Shown: positions 14,268 to 24,231, counted from the first letter of the stretch. The stretch is DNA of 28,742 bases from an uncultured Collinsella sp. (GCA_902488525.1 CABTWP010000026.1:1-28742), one strand, 5' to 3'. Notes: generated by a model from the sequence alone, not told the origin. Numbers and translations: made by a program.

Positions 14268-15293
14268 ATGGCACAGAGCGCGAACATGGATGCGTCGGAG
14301 CTTGCACGCGATATCGCGGCCGGCCTAGCATCGGCAACGACGGCAACGGAGCGCGCGGCACTGGTGCCCGCAGAGCTCGTCGAGGCCATTCAGCAACTAA
14401 AAACCCAACGTGACGCGGTGATCCTAGCGCACTATTACGTGGCGCCCGAGGTGCAGGCTGTGGCTGATTACGTCGGCGATAGCTTCTACCTGGCCAAGCT
14501 CGCCAAGAGCCTGCCACAGCGGACCATCGTGCTGTGCGGCGTGGAGTTTATGGGCGAGAGCGCCAAGCTGCTCAATCCCACTAAGACCGTGCTGCTGCCC
14601 GAGTCGGGCGCGGACTGCCCCATGGCTCACATGGTCAAGCGCGAGACGGTCGACGCGGCGCGCGCCGAGTACGGCGACGACCTGGCCGTGGTGTGCTACG
14701 TCAACTCCACGGTCGAGATCAAGAGCTGGAGCGACGTGTGCGTCACCAGCTCCAACGCCGTCAAGATCGTGTCCGAGCTGCCGCAGCAGCATATCCTGTT
14801 CATTCCCGACCAAAACCTGGGCCGCTTCGTAGCCGAGCAGGTGCCGCAAAAGCACGTCATTCTCAACAAGGGCTACTGCCCGCGCCACCACATCATCACC
14901 GTCGAGCAGATCGTCGACGCGACGGAGGCCCACCCCGACGCGCTCGTACTGGCGCATCCCGAGTGCAAAGCCGATGTGCTGGCCGAGGCCGACTACATCG
15001 GCTCCACCGCCGGCATCATCAAGTATGCCGAGGAGTCCGGCGCGAGCGAATTCATCATCGTGACGGTCCGCGGCGTGCTCTACGAGCTCGAGCGCCGCTG
15101 CCAGGGCACCGGCAAGAAGTTCTACTTCCCCGCGGTGCAGCCCACCTGCGTCAACATGGATCTCATCACGCTCGAGAAGCTCGTGCGCTGCCTGGAGACG
15201 GGCGAGGGCGAGGTGCAGATCGGCGTGTCGGACGAGGCTGCCGACCAGGCTAAACTCACGCTCGACCGCATGCTCGAGTACGCGGCGCGTTAG
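14268..15293 (+). CDS. nadA: Quinolinate synthase NadA
   Basis: NadA condenses iminoaspartate (from NadB) with dihydroxyacetone phosphate to quinolinate, using a [4Fe-4S] cluster. The product has 341 residues. Conserved motifs are AHYYVAPEVQAVADYVGDSFYLA near 55, GVEFMGESAKLLNP, the first cluster Cys in GADCPMAHM, YVNSTVEIKSWSDVCVTSSNA, the second Cys in AHPECKADV, STAGIIKYA and the third in PTCVNMDLITLEKL. All three cluster cysteines are therefore present. TTG 14265 directly precedes ATG 14268; the GAGAGGGG site spacing favours the ATG. It is the first gene of the operon, 56 bp before nadB, with an imperfect hairpin in that gap. Oxygen sensitivity of the cluster suits an anaerobe. Confidence 0.97.
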   Translation: MAQSANMDASELARDIAAGLASATTATERAALVPAELVEAIQQLKTQRDAVILAHYYVAPEVQAVADYVGDSFYLAKLAKSLPQRTIVLCGVEFMGESAKLLNPTKTVLLPESGADCPMAHMVKRETVDAARAEYGDDLAVVCYVNSTVEIKSWSDVCVTSSNAVKIVSELPQQHILFIPDQNLGRFVAEQVPQKHVILNKGYCPRHHIITVEQIVDATEAHPDALVLAHPECKADVLAEADYIGSTAGIIKYAEESGASEFIIVTVRGVLYELERRCQGTGKKFYFPAVQPTCVNMDLITLEKLVRCLETGEGEVQIGVSDEAADQAKLTLDRMLEYAAR

Positions 15294-15349
15294 AACGATG
15301 TGACATGAGGGGCAGTCCCTTATGCCACATTACAAGGGAGAGGATTCCT

Positions 15350-16726
15350 GTGGAAACCAAGCAATACCCCGATATGGAGTGCGACGTCGTCATTGCCGGC
15401 TGCGGCGTGGCGGGTCTGTACGCGGCCCTCAATCTGCCGACGAGCACGCGCGTGATCATGCTCTCCAAGGGCGCGGTCGATGAGTGCGATTCGATGCTCG
15501 CGCAGGGCGGCATTTGCGTGCTGCCCGAAGGCTCGGACTACGATGCCTTCTTTGAGGACACCATGCACGCCGGCCACTACGAGAACCGCCGCGAGAGCGT
15601 CGACATCATGATTCGCTCGAGCCGCTCGGTCATCAACGACCTGCTGGCGATGGGCGTGGACTTTGAGCGCAAGGCCGACGGCGGCCTCGACTTTACCCGC
15701 GAGGGCGCACACAGCCGTCCGCGCATTGCCTTCCATGCCGATATCACCGGCAAGGAGATTACGACCAAGCTGCTTCAGGCTGTCCGCAAGCTGGACAACG
15801 TGCAGATTTTGGAGCACGTGGCCATGACCGACATCCTGACGGGCGAGCGTGACGGCGCCACGGTGTGCACCGGTATCGTCGCCGTTCCCGTGGACGAGAA
15901 CAACTCGGTTCGTCCCGCCGACGAGCTGGTAAATGCCGCCGAGGGCGCGCATGCCGGCGAGCCGTTTAAGATCCATGCCCGCCACACGCTGTGGGCAACG
16001 GGCGGTATCGGTGGCGTGTACGACCACTCGACCAACTACCCGCAGCTCACCGGTGACGCCTGCTACATCGCGCAGGAGCATGGCATTAAGATGGAGCATC
16101 TGGACTACGTGCAGATTCACCCCACGGGACTGTTTTCGCCGCAGCCGGGCCGCACCTTCCTGATCAGCGAGAGCTGCCGCGGCGAGGGCGCGATTTTGCT
16201 CAATGCCGCCGGTGAGCGCTTTACCGACGAGTTGCAGCCGCGCGACGTTGTCGCCGCCGCCATCCGCGAGCAGATGAAGCAGGACGGCACCGAGCACGAG
16301 TGGCTGAGCTTTGCCCCCGTCGAGCGCGATGTGGTGACCGGGCACTTTACCAACATCCGCGCGCGCTGCCTGGAGGACGGTCGCGATATCTTGGACGAGC
16401 CCATTCCCGTTACGCCCACGCAGCACTACTTTATGGGCGGCGTGTGGGTCGACAAGGACGGTCGCACCTCGATGCCCGAGCTCTACGCCGCCGGCGAGAC
16501 GGCCTGCAATGGCGTGCACGGCAAGAACCGCCTAGCTTCTAACAGCCTGCTCGAGGCGCTGGTCTGGGGTCGTCGCGCCGCGTGGTATATGCGTACCGGC
16601 GAGTCGCTGGCCGTGGAGCAGGCCGGTGAGCCCGCGCTCGATGGACGCCATCGCGCCCTGAGTTCCGATATCCTTGCAATCGATGATTTGGCCCGTGCTG
16701 CCGGCATGCAGGCCGTGGAGGAGTAG
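15350..16726 (+). CDS. nadB: L-aspartate oxidase NadB (short form)
   Basis: NadB oxidises L-aspartate to iminoaspartate with FAD; in anaerobes fumarate is the likely electron acceptor. From GTG 15350 (AGGGAGAGG six bases upstream) the product has 458 residues; an ATG at 15305 is in frame but has no ribosome site. The FAD site is VVIAGCGVAGLYAAL, followed by MLAQGGICV, DFTREGAHSRPRI, HPTGLF, SCRGEGAILLN, the substrate-loop TPTQHYFMGG, and the second FAD contact ELYAAGETACNGVHGKNRLASNSLLEALVWGRRAA. The family in enterics has about 540 residues; here the C-terminal helical domain is nearly absent, ending about 60 residues after the last FAD motif. Short NadBs are known in several anaerobes, so it is probably functional. 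It is between nadA and nadC, 3 bp from the latter. Confidence 0.96.
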   Translation: METKQYPDMECDVVIAGCGVAGLYAALNLPTSTRVIMLSKGAVDECDSMLAQGGICVLPEGSDYDAFFEDTMHAGHYENRRESVDIMIRSSRSVINDLLAMGVDFERKADGGLDFTREGAHSRPRIAFHADITGKEITTKLLQAVRKLDNVQILEHVAMTDILTGERDGATVCTGIVAVPVDENNSVRPADELVNAAEGAHAGEPFKIHARHTLWATGGIGGVYDHSTNYPQLTGDACYIAQEHGIKMEHLDYVQIHPTGLFSPQPGRTFLISESCRGEGAILLNAAGERFTDELQPRDVVAAAIREQMKQDGTEHEWLSFAPVERDVVTGHFTNIRARCLEDGRDILDEPIPVTPTQHYFMGGVWVDKDGRTSMPELYAAGETACNGVHGKNRLASNSLLEALVWGRRAAWYMRTGESLAVEQAGEPALDGRHRALSSDILAIDDLARAAGMQAVEE

Positions 16727-16729
16727 AAC

Positions 16730-17590
16730 ATGAATCCCATTACCATGAAGCTCGTCGTCGATGATCTGATTTTGCAGGCTCTGCGCGAGGACATTACCTT
16801 TGAGGACGTGAGCACAGCGAGCGTGTGTCCCACGGCGCGTCCCGCCACGGTGGAGCTTATCGCCAAGGCCGATGGCATCATCGCGGGCTTGGATGTGTTC
16901 GCCCGCACCTTTGAGCTGCTGGATCCGCAGAGCTCCGTGTTGTTTGATGTCGCGGACGGCGACGAGGTGCACGCTGGCGATCACGTGGGCCAGGTGCGCG
17001 GAGACGCGCGCGTGCTGCTTTCGGGCGAGCGTGTGGCGCTCAACTACCTGCAGCGCATGAGCGGCATCGCTACTTACACGCATCGGATGGCGGCTGCGCT
17101 CGAGGGCACCAAGACCGTGCTTGTCGACACGCGCAAGACCACGCCGGGCATGCGCGTCTTCGAGAAGGCCGCGGTCGAGATTGGCGGCGGCAGCAATCAC
17201 CGTTACAACCTGTCGACGGCCGTTATGCTCAAGGACAACCACATCGATGCCGCCGGCGGCGTGACGCGTGCGATCGAGATGGCGCGCGCCCATGCATCGT
17301 TTACCACGACGGTCGAGATCGAGTGCGAGAACCTGGACATGGTGCGCGAGGCCGTGGAGGCCGGCGCCGACATCATCATGTTCGACAACATGACCCACGA
17401 CGACATGGCTGCTGCGATTGAGCTTATCGCCGGTCGCGCCAAGACCGAGTGCTCGGGCAACGTGGACGCCAACAATATCCGCGCCCTGGCTGATCTGGGT
17501 GTCGACTACATTAGCTCGGGCGCCCTGACGCACTCCGCGCCGATCCTCGACCTCTCGCTTAAGCACCTGCGTCTGTTGGACGGTAAATAA
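16730..17590 (+). CDS. nadC: Nicotinate-nucleotide pyrophosphorylase NadC (carboxylating)
   Basis: NadC converts quinolinate and PRPP to nicotinate mononucleotide, CO2 and pyrophosphate. The product has 286 residues, the normal length. Typical motifs are EDITFEDVST near the N-terminus, SGERVALNYLQRMSGIAT, DTRKTTPGMRVFEKAAVEIGG (cut here for length), NHRYNLSTAVMLKDNH, TVEIECENLDMVREAVEAGAD, MFDNM, and SGNVDANNIRALADLGVDYIS. Basic residues for the two phosphates and quinolinate are in place. The ribosome site GGAGGAG overlaps the end of nadB. Its TAA overlaps the niaR ATG by one base (TAATG), so all four genes form one unit. Confidence 0.97.
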   Translation: MNPITMKLVVDDLILQALREDITFEDVSTASVCPTARPATVELIAKADGIIAGLDVFARTFELLDPQSSVLFDVADGDEVHAGDHVGQVRGDARVLLSGERVALNYLQRMSGIATYTHRMAAALEGTKTVLVDTRKTTPGMRVFEKAAVEIGGGSNHRYNLSTAVMLKDNHIDAAGGVTRAIEMARAHASFTTTVEIECENLDMVREAVEAGADIIMFDNMTHDDMAAAIELIAGRAKTECSGNVDANNIRALADLGVDYISSGALTHSAPILDLSLKHLRLLDGK

Positions 17591-18135
17591 TGGACGCCCG
17601 CGAGCGTCGCCGTGCCATTATGGGCGTGCTCGAGGAAGCCAAGGAACCCGTTTCGGGCAGCGCACTTGCCCGCGAGGTGGGTGTGAGCCGCCAGGTCGTG
17701 GTGCAAGACATCGCCCTGCTGCGCGCCGACGGGCACGATATCGTCGCCACCAATCGCGGCTATGTACTACAGGAGGCGGCGAGCAGCCCAGCTGTGCCCA
17801 CGCGTCTGGTCAAGGTGCGCCACGGCGTGGAGCAGGCGGGCGATGAGCTCACGAGCATCGTCGACGCCGGTGGCGCCGTGCTCAACGTGATCGTCAATCA
17901 CCGCGTGTACGGCAAGATCACGGCCGACCTGGACATCCGCAATCGTCGCGATGTTGAGCGCTACCTGCACGATATCGAGAGCGGCAAGAGCTTTCCGCTA
18001 CTAACGGTGACGAGCGGCTATCACTTCCATCGCATTGCGGCAGAAGACGAGCAAACTCTCGACGAGATCGAGGCCATACTCAAGGAGAAGGGCTACCTTG
18101 CCGATTTAATGCCCTACGAGGATGATCTCTCGTAG
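17590..18135 (+). CDS. niaR: Niacin-responsive transcriptional repressor NiaR (HTH_11 + 3H domain)
   Basis: NiaR (YrxA in Bacillus) represses NAD synthesis and niacin-uptake genes when niacin is present. The product has 181 residues. The N-terminal winged helix is RRRAIMGVLEEAKEPVSGSA followed by LAREVGVSRQVVVQDIALLRADG. The C-terminal 3H domain is named for three conserved histidines, seen here in VRHGVEQAGDELT, VIVNHRVYGKI and SGYHFHRI; these bind the metal that helps hold the ligand. It overlaps nadC by one base and is the last gene of the operon it probably controls through the palindrome at 14183-14226. The stop codon lies 17 bp before the IS end, and no native terminator remains in between. 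Confidence 0.93.
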   Translation: MDARERRRAIMGVLEEAKEPVSGSALAREVGVSRQVVVQDIALLRADGHDIVATNRGYVLQEAASSPAVPTRLVKVRHGVEQAGDELTSIVDAGGAVLNVIVNHRVYGKITADLDIRNRRDVERYLHDIESGKSFPLLTVTSGYHFHRIAAEDEQTLDEIEAILKEKGYLADLMPYEDDLS

Positions 18136-18152
18136 CCGACGCTGCATCTATA

Positions 18153-19521
18153 AGTTGCGGTGAAATAGTTCCTAAAATCGGCATCTAAGCCATAAAAGGG
18201 GGTGCGGACGATTTCTTGGACCGCGCCTAGGCGTATCCAAGCTTCCTGCGGTACTCCATCGGGCTCAGCCACTCGAGGGACTTCTTGATGCGCCCATCCC
18301 GATAGTACACGAGGTAGGCCTCGAGCCTCCCCATGAACTCCTCGGCCGTCACGCCCTCCCAGTCCCTGTAGCGGAAGAACTCGTTCTTGAGGCGCCCGAA
18401 GAAGCCCTCGCAGGCCGAGTTGTCCGGGCTGCAGCCCTTCGCGGACATGCTCCTGACCAGGCCGTTCTCCTCGCAGATCCCAATCCACTCCGGCCAGCGG
18501 TAGTGGCCACCCCGGTCCGAGTGGATCGTCGTGCGCCCGCCCGCCGGCCTCGCCGCGCAGGCCTTGAGCAGGCTCGAGTTCGCGAGGCGCTTGTCGGGGT
18601 GCAGCCCGATCGACCAGGCGACGGGCATCCCGTCGAAGCAGTCGACGACCGGGCTCAGGTAGACCTTCTCGCCGCCCGGGAGCCTGAACTCGGTGATGTC
18701 GGTGAGCCACAGCCGGTTGGGCTCGTCGGCGTGGAAGTCCCTGTTCACGAGGTTCTCCGGCGCCTTGGAGACCTCGCCGGCGTAGGAGCTGTAGCCCCGG
18801 GCGCGCCTCTTGTTGTAGACGACCTCGAGGCCCTCCTCGCGCATCACGCGGGCCACGCGCTTCTCGCTGGCCCGGACGCCCTCGCGGCGCAGGCGCGCCC
18901 AGACGGTGCGGTACCCCCAGCACCCCGAGCCCTCGCGGAAGATGCGCACCACGCGGTCGCGTATGTCGGCGTCGCGGTCGCGCGGCGCGGCGACGCGGGG
19001 CCTCCAGTACTCATAGGAGCTCTTCGATATCCTCAAGAAACCTGTGATCGAGCGGAGGGGCAGGGCGGTCGCCAGCCTCAATCTCTCGCCGAGCTCGCAC
19101 TTGCTCCTGTTCGAGATCGAAGCCGGGTCCCACCCTTCCGCTTTTAGGTCGGCCAACACCGCCCTGAGCAGCAGGTTCTCTATCTGGTCCTCGTTGAGCC
19201 CGGCGAGCGGGCCGGTCGCGGGCGGGGCGTAGATCGACTTGTCGGGGCCCAAGCTGGCCTCCTTCCGTGGCGGTTTCCTCGCCACGATTCTACAGCGCGC
19301 CCCGGTGTAGCTGTGCGGGAGGTGCCCCGTCGCCCACTTCTTGGCCGCGCCCACCGAGACCCCCGCGAACTTCGCGGCGGCGGTGGGCCCCATGCCGTCC
19401 TCCGTCGCCAGGAGGAAGAGCTCGACCTTCTCCCTGCTGTACATGCGAACCTCCAGTCCGGACCGCCCCGCGGTCCAACTTTCTGTCCGCACCCCCAAAC
19501 AGGAACTATTCCACCGCAACT
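18153..19521 (-). mobile_element. IS3-family insertion sequence
   Basis: The element carries one transposase gene and inverted ends of about 21 bp that match at 20 positions (left 18153-18173, right 19501-19521; shared core GTTGCGGTG and AATAGTTCCT). A second pair lies inside: GGGGGTGCGGAC (18198-18209 with 19485-19496), and TTGGACCGCG (18216-18225 with 19469-19478), each pair six bases apart on both sides. Between outer and inner repeats the right end has 4 nt, the left 24 nt. If the tips are drawn as TG...CA they would be 18156 and 19518. No target-site duplication is recognisable. Confidence 0.85.
18227..19444 (-). CDS. IS3-family transposase, single-frame
   Basis: The enzyme cuts and joins the ends of the insertion sequence. 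From ATG 19444 (GGAGG upstream) the product has 405 residues; the upstream open frame runs out through the IS end and is not used. A helix-turn-helix region (GPTAAAKFAGVSVGAAKKWA) opens the protein. A linker and an HTH_21-like region (GCWGYRTVWARLRREGVRAS) lead to the rve integrase core. The DDE triad is visible: Asp in WLTDITEF, Asp in HSDRGGHY, and Glu in NSACEGFFGRLKNEFF, with 35 residues between the last two as in IS3 elements. IS3 members usually make this protein by a -1 frameshift between two frames; here one frame encodes all. The gene looks intact. Confidence 0.93.
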   Translation of the reverse strand: MYSREKVELFLLATEDGMGPTAAAKFAGVSVGAAKKWATGHLPHSYTGARCRIVARKPPRKEASLGPDKSIYAPPATGPLAGLNEDQIENLLLRAVLADLKAEGWDPASISNRSKCELGERLRLATALPLRSITGFLRISKSSYEYWRPRVAAPRDRDADIRDRVVRIFREGSGCWGYRTVWARLRREGVRASEKRVARVMREEGLEVVYNKRRARGYSSYAGEVSKAPENLVNRDFHADEPNRLWLTDITEFRLPGGEKVYLSPVVDCFDGMPVAWSIGLHPDKRLANSSLLKACAARPAGGRTTIHSDRGGHYRWPEWIGICEENGLVRSMSAKGCSPDNSACEGFFGRLKNEFFRYRDWEGVTAEEFMGRLEAYLVYYRDGRIKKSLEWLSPMEYRRKLGYA

Positions 19522-19559
19522 GCCAAGGGTCCCGCTCCAAATTAGCTGCCCACACATGC

Positions 19560-19599
19560 AAAAGGAGGCCTCCGCGGCGATGCGGAGGCCTCCTTTTTT
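19560..19599. terminator. Strong bidirectional terminator
   Basis: A perfect 16-bp inverted repeat (19560-19575 AAAAGGAGGCCTCCGC with 19582-19597) has a 6-nt loop and a T-run to 19599 on the plus strand. The A-run at its start gives a T-run on the minus strand. It serves the ferredoxin gene on the minus strand. On the plus strand it could have ended the nad operon before the IS inserted. Confidence 0.9.
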
Positions 19600-19638
19600 G
19601 TGCACGGTGTACTTTTGAGTGTGCAGGTGGGGGAGTTG

Positions 19639-19824
19639 TTACTCCTCGACGATCTCGGTGATCGCGCCAGCGGGGCAAGCGTCCTGGCAAGCGCCACAGG
19701 CGACGCAGGAATCCTCGTCAGCGACGGTAGCGACGTCCTGGAGCTCCAGAACGCCAGCGGGGCAGGAGTCGACGCAAACGCCACAAGCGATGCACTCGTC
19801 GGCATCAATTACGGGATGAGCCAT
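19639..19824 (-). CDS. 2[4Fe-4S] ferredoxin
   Basis: This is a small clostridial-type electron carrier for low-potential redox reactions such as pyruvate:ferredoxin oxidoreductase or hydrogenase. From ATG 19824 (AGAGG upstream) it has 61 residues. Two classic cluster motifs are present: CIACGVCVDSCPAG and CVACGACQDACPAG, giving all eight cysteines. The spacing and the pseudo-twofold layout (VLELQDVAT, AITEIVEE) are typical. An in-frame extension to 19890 has no ribosome site and was left out. The gene is monocistronic and followed by the terminator at 19560-19599. Confidence 0.96.
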   Translation of the reverse strand: MAHPVIDADECIACGVCVDSCPAGVLELQDVATVADEDSCVACGACQDACPAGAITEIVEE

Positions 19825-20046
19825 GGTAGTTTCCTCTCTGTTGACCGACGCTACAGGCGATGCGCGTCGGTTTGATTCGGGCAAAAACATACCACGGGAG
19901 CGACCGTTTGCAATACCCTCTGACCGGCATCTTCATACCGTTCGCCGAGTATGCCAAGGTTTACTAAAAAATGCGCAGGTGGGGCCGTTGAGCTGCGCAA
20001 ATGTTAGCTAAAGGTGACTTGAAATATAGGGCGATTGAGCGTGCTT

Positions 20047-20158
20047 GCGGAAACCGCATCCCATTATTTTGTCGAAAAACGGGTTGCAGTTTCCGGTTAG
20101 GCCCGCTAGCGGAAAATGCGAGCCGGTATCAGCTCTCAAAACGGGACGAGCTTTCCGC
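20047..20158. repeat. Degenerate REP-like hairpin pair
   Basis: Two imperfect hairpins relate to the cluster at 3705-3870. GCGGAAACCGCATCCC (20047-20062) faces GGGTTGCAGTTTCCG (20081-20095). GCGGAAAATGCGAGCC (20109-20124) faces GGGACGAGCTTTCCGC (20143-20158). Several mismatches suggest older copies. Confidence 0.65.
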
Positions 20159-20420
20159 AAGGCGGCCCCAGGCACCCCCCGGACGCAAACCTCAGCCATC
20201 TCTACATAGATCTCGATAGATTTGCCGAGAACTCAATCAGCGCATCTACCTGCGCATTTAAGAACCTAAACTCTCGGCAATAAGAAATCTTATATGAATT
20301 GACTTAGATTTTGTATATTCCGGCCCATAAGGGGATACACTACATCCTGAAAGACAAGCCGAAACACCGCTCGGCAGACCGCCGAGTCGGTGCAAACGCA
20401 CAAGAGAGAGGGAATTTCTA
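20159..20420 (+). promoter_or_regulatory. dnaK upstream region: inverted repeats, no clear HAIR or CIRCE
   Basis: No gene is seen between the REP-like repeats and dnaK. A perfect 9-bp inverted repeat, TTGCCGAGA (20222-20230) and TCTCGGCAA (20272-20280), encloses a small GCGCA/TGCGC stem (20240-20255). TTGACT (20299-20304) and the AT-rich TTGTATATTC (20311-20320) may belong to the promoter, but no pair has good spacing. I looked for HspR's CTTGAGT-N7-ACTCAAG and for CIRCE and found only ACTCAA at 20231-20236. dnaK has an AGAGAGGG ribosome site. Confidence 0.4.
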
Positions 20421-22313
<1,893 letters not shown>

Positions 22314-22315
22314 TC

Positions 22316-23158
22316 ATGTCCGCCCGTAAAGCTCGCACGGAGGCGGCCGCAGTTGGTGCCGCCCCCGTTGACTCTGAGGAGAAGGACGTGAAGATTCCCG
22401 TAGAGGCCGCAGACGATACCGAGGCCAACGAGGCCCCGGCCGCCGAGGCTGCCGAGAACCAAGTAGAGGATTCCAACAAGGAGGCGACGATGACCGAGGA
22501 CGAGATGGTGGAAGCCGCTATCCGCGCCGGTGAGGAAGCCGCCGACAACGACTTTAAGCTCAAGTTCGAGCAGGCTCAGAAAGAGCTTGCCGACGTGCGC
22601 AACGAGCTCGATGCTGCGGCAGAGGCTCAGAAGGCCGCCGAGGACAAGGCAAAGGACGCCACCGAGCGCACCGCCCGTCTGCAGGCCGACTGGGAGAACT
22701 TCCGTCGCCGCACCGCCAACGAGCGTATCGCCGAGCGCGAGCGCGCGACCGAGAAGCTTGTCACCGCGCTGTTGCCGGTGATTGACGATATCGAGCGCGC
22801 GATCGACCATGCCCGCAGTCAAGAGCTTTCCGACGACTTTAAGCAGTTCGTTGATGGCGTTGACGCGGTACATGCCAAGCTGCTCGATGTGTTTGCGCAC
22901 GAGGGCGTTGAGCCCATCGACCCCAAGGGCGAGGCGTTCGATCCGCTCGAGCACCAGGCCGTGGGCCGCGTCGAGGACGCATCGCAGTACGACGAGACCG
23001 TCAACGACGTGTACCAGAAGGGCTACCGCATGGCGGATCGCATCCTGCGTTCCGCGATGGTGACGGTGACCTACGGTGGCGAGAAGCGCCCCGCACCGGA
23101 GCCCGAAGCGGCGCCCGAGGATGCTGCGGCCGATACGGCCGAGAGCACCGAGGAGTAA
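22316..23158 (+). CDS. grpE: Nucleotide exchange factor GrpE
   Basis: GrpE releases ADP from DnaK. The full frame gives 280 residues. The N-terminal ~58 are acidic and Ala-rich (EAADDTEANEAPAAEAAENQ) and likely disordered. A long coiled coil (FEQAQKELADVRNELDAAAE onwards) then leads to the family core RLQADWENFRRRTANER and LLPVIDDIERAIDHA. The beta domain has FDPLEHQAVGRVED and VNDVYQKGYRMADRILRSAMVTV. The first ATG lies 2 bp after the dnaK stop with no close ribosome site, so it would depend on coupling. An in-frame ATG at 22490 (Met59) has a near-perfect AAGGAGG at 22478-22484, 5 nt upstream, and would give a 222-residue protein closer to family size. Either or both may be used. A hairpin follows the gene. 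Confidence 0.96.
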   Translation: MSARKARTEAAAVGAAPVDSEEKDVKIPVEAADDTEANEAPAAEAAENQVEDSNKEATMTEDEMVEAAIRAGEEAADNDFKLKFEQAQKELADVRNELDAAAEAQKAAEDKAKDATERTARLQADWENFRRRTANERIAERERATEKLVTALLPVIDDIERAIDHARSQELSDDFKQFVDGVDAVHAKLLDVFAHEGVEPIDPKGEAFDPLEHQAVGRVEDASQYDETVNDVYQKGYRMADRILRSAMVTVTYGGEKRPAPEPEAAPEDAAADTAESTEE

Positions 23159-23163
23159 TTGAG

Positions 23164-23193
23164 AAGGGCCCCGGGGCAACACCCGGGGCCCTT
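23164..23193 (+). terminator. GC-rich hairpin between grpE and dnaJ
   Basis: AAGGGCCCCGGG (23164-23175) pairs perfectly with CCCGGGGCCCTT (23182-23193). The following CTTTCTGG gives only a weak T-tract. It may partly terminate and so lower dnaJ and hspR levels relative to dnaK and grpE. Confidence 0.65.
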
Positions 23194-23265
23194 TCTGGCC
23201 TAGTGCCATATGAAAGCATGAGCCGCCGCCCGCTGGGCGACGGATGAAACAGGAGAGGAGCTACG

Positions 23266-24231
23266 ATGGCTGCAGGCAAAACCTTCTATGACATCCTGGG
23301 CGTATCCAAGAGCGCCTCCGACAAAGAGATCAAGAGCGCGTTTCGCAAGCTCGCGCAAAAATATCACCCCGATGCCGGCGGCGACGAGGCCAAGTTCAAG
23401 GAGATCAGCGAGGCCTACGAGACGCTTTCGGACGAGAAGAAGCGCAAAGAGTACGACCAGATGCTCATGTTCGGCGGTATGCCGGGCGCGGGCGGCGCGT
23501 ATGGCGGCGGCTACGGTGCCGGCGCGGGTGCCAGCGGCTGGGGCGACATCTTCGACAGCATCTTTAGCGGCAACGGCGCCTGGGGCAGCGATTGGGGCTC
23601 GGGCTTTGCCGGGGCTGCGGGCGCTGCCGGTGCCGGCGCGGGTCGCAGCCGTGCTCGCAAGGGCGGCGACCTGTCGCTGACCGTCGATGTTTCGGCCGAG
23701 GACGCGTTTCGCGGCGTGACGCACAAGGTCACTTACCGCATTCCCTCGACGGGCGAGCAGCAGACCATTACGGTCTCGGTCCCCGCGGGCGCGGTCGACG
23801 GCGGCAAGCTGCGCTACAAACGTCGCGGCGAGTACGGCGTTGCGGGTGGCGAGCGCGGCGACCTGGTCGTGACCACGCATGTGGAGGAGCACCCGCTGTT
23901 TAAGCGCAAAGGTGCCGACGTGACCATGGAGGTACCGGTCTCGGTCTACGAGGCGGCGCTCGGCTGCACGGTGGACGTGCCGACGCCCGGCGGTGCGACG
24001 GTTCGTCTGAAGGTGCCCGCGGGTACCCAGACGGGCAAGAAGTTCCGCTTTAAGGAGATGGGCGCGCCCGACGTTAAGCACCGTGGCCGTACGGGCGCGC
24101 TGCTCGTCGAGATCAAGGTGCAGGTTCCCACGAACCTGTCCGACGATGAGCGCGATGCCATGACCAGGCTGCGCGAGGCCGACACGCGCGATTATCGCGA
24201 GAAGGTCAACCGTTACAAGGCGACGTACTAG
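23266..24231 (+). CDS. dnaJ: DnaJ-type co-chaperone without zinc fingers (class B / CbpA-like)
   Basis: J-proteins deliver substrates to DnaK and trigger ATP hydrolysis. The product has 321 residues. The J-domain (FYDILGVSKSASDKEIKSAF, then KLAQKYHPDAGGDEAKFKEI) keeps the HPD tripeptide. A Gly-rich linker with Ala and Ser (75-130, GGAYGGGYGAGAGASGWGDI) follows. The two C-terminal beta domains (from DLSLTVDVSAEDAFRGVTHK) come directly after it, so the four CxxCxGxG zinc-binding repeats of classic DnaJ are missing. It thus resembles CbpA or the second DnaJ of actinobacteria. A GGAGAGGAG site precedes the ATG. It is in the dnaK cluster, after a GC-rich hairpin, and 72 bp before hspR. Confidence 0.95.
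   Translation: MAAGKTFYDILGVSKSASDKEIKSAFRKLAQKYHPDAGGDEAKFKEISEAYETLSDEKKRKEYDQMLMFGGMPGAGGAYGGGYGAGAGASGWGDIFDSIFSGNGAWGSDWGSGFAGAAGAAGAGAGRSRARKGGDLSLTVDVSAEDAFRGVTHKVTYRIPSTGEQQTITVSVPAGAVDGGKLRYKRRGEYGVAGGERGDLVVTTHVEEHPLFKRKGADVTMEVPVSVYEAALGCTVDVPTPGGATVRLKVPAGTQTGKKFRFKEMGAPDVKHRGRTGALLVEIKVQVPTNLSDDERDAMTRLREADTRDYREKVNRYKATY

Noticed and set aside
18114..18923. Alternative minus-strand frame inside the IS
   Set aside because: It overlaps the transposase frame that carries the DDE motif. Its repeated Gly/Arg/Pro composition marks it as a shadow, so I do not propose a second IS gene or a frameshift product.
20200..20420. HAIR or CIRCE operator before dnaK
   Set aside because: Neither CTTGAGT-N7-ACTCAAG nor TTAGCACTC-N9-GAGTGCTAA is present. 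The ACTCAA fragment at 20231 has no partner at the right distance.
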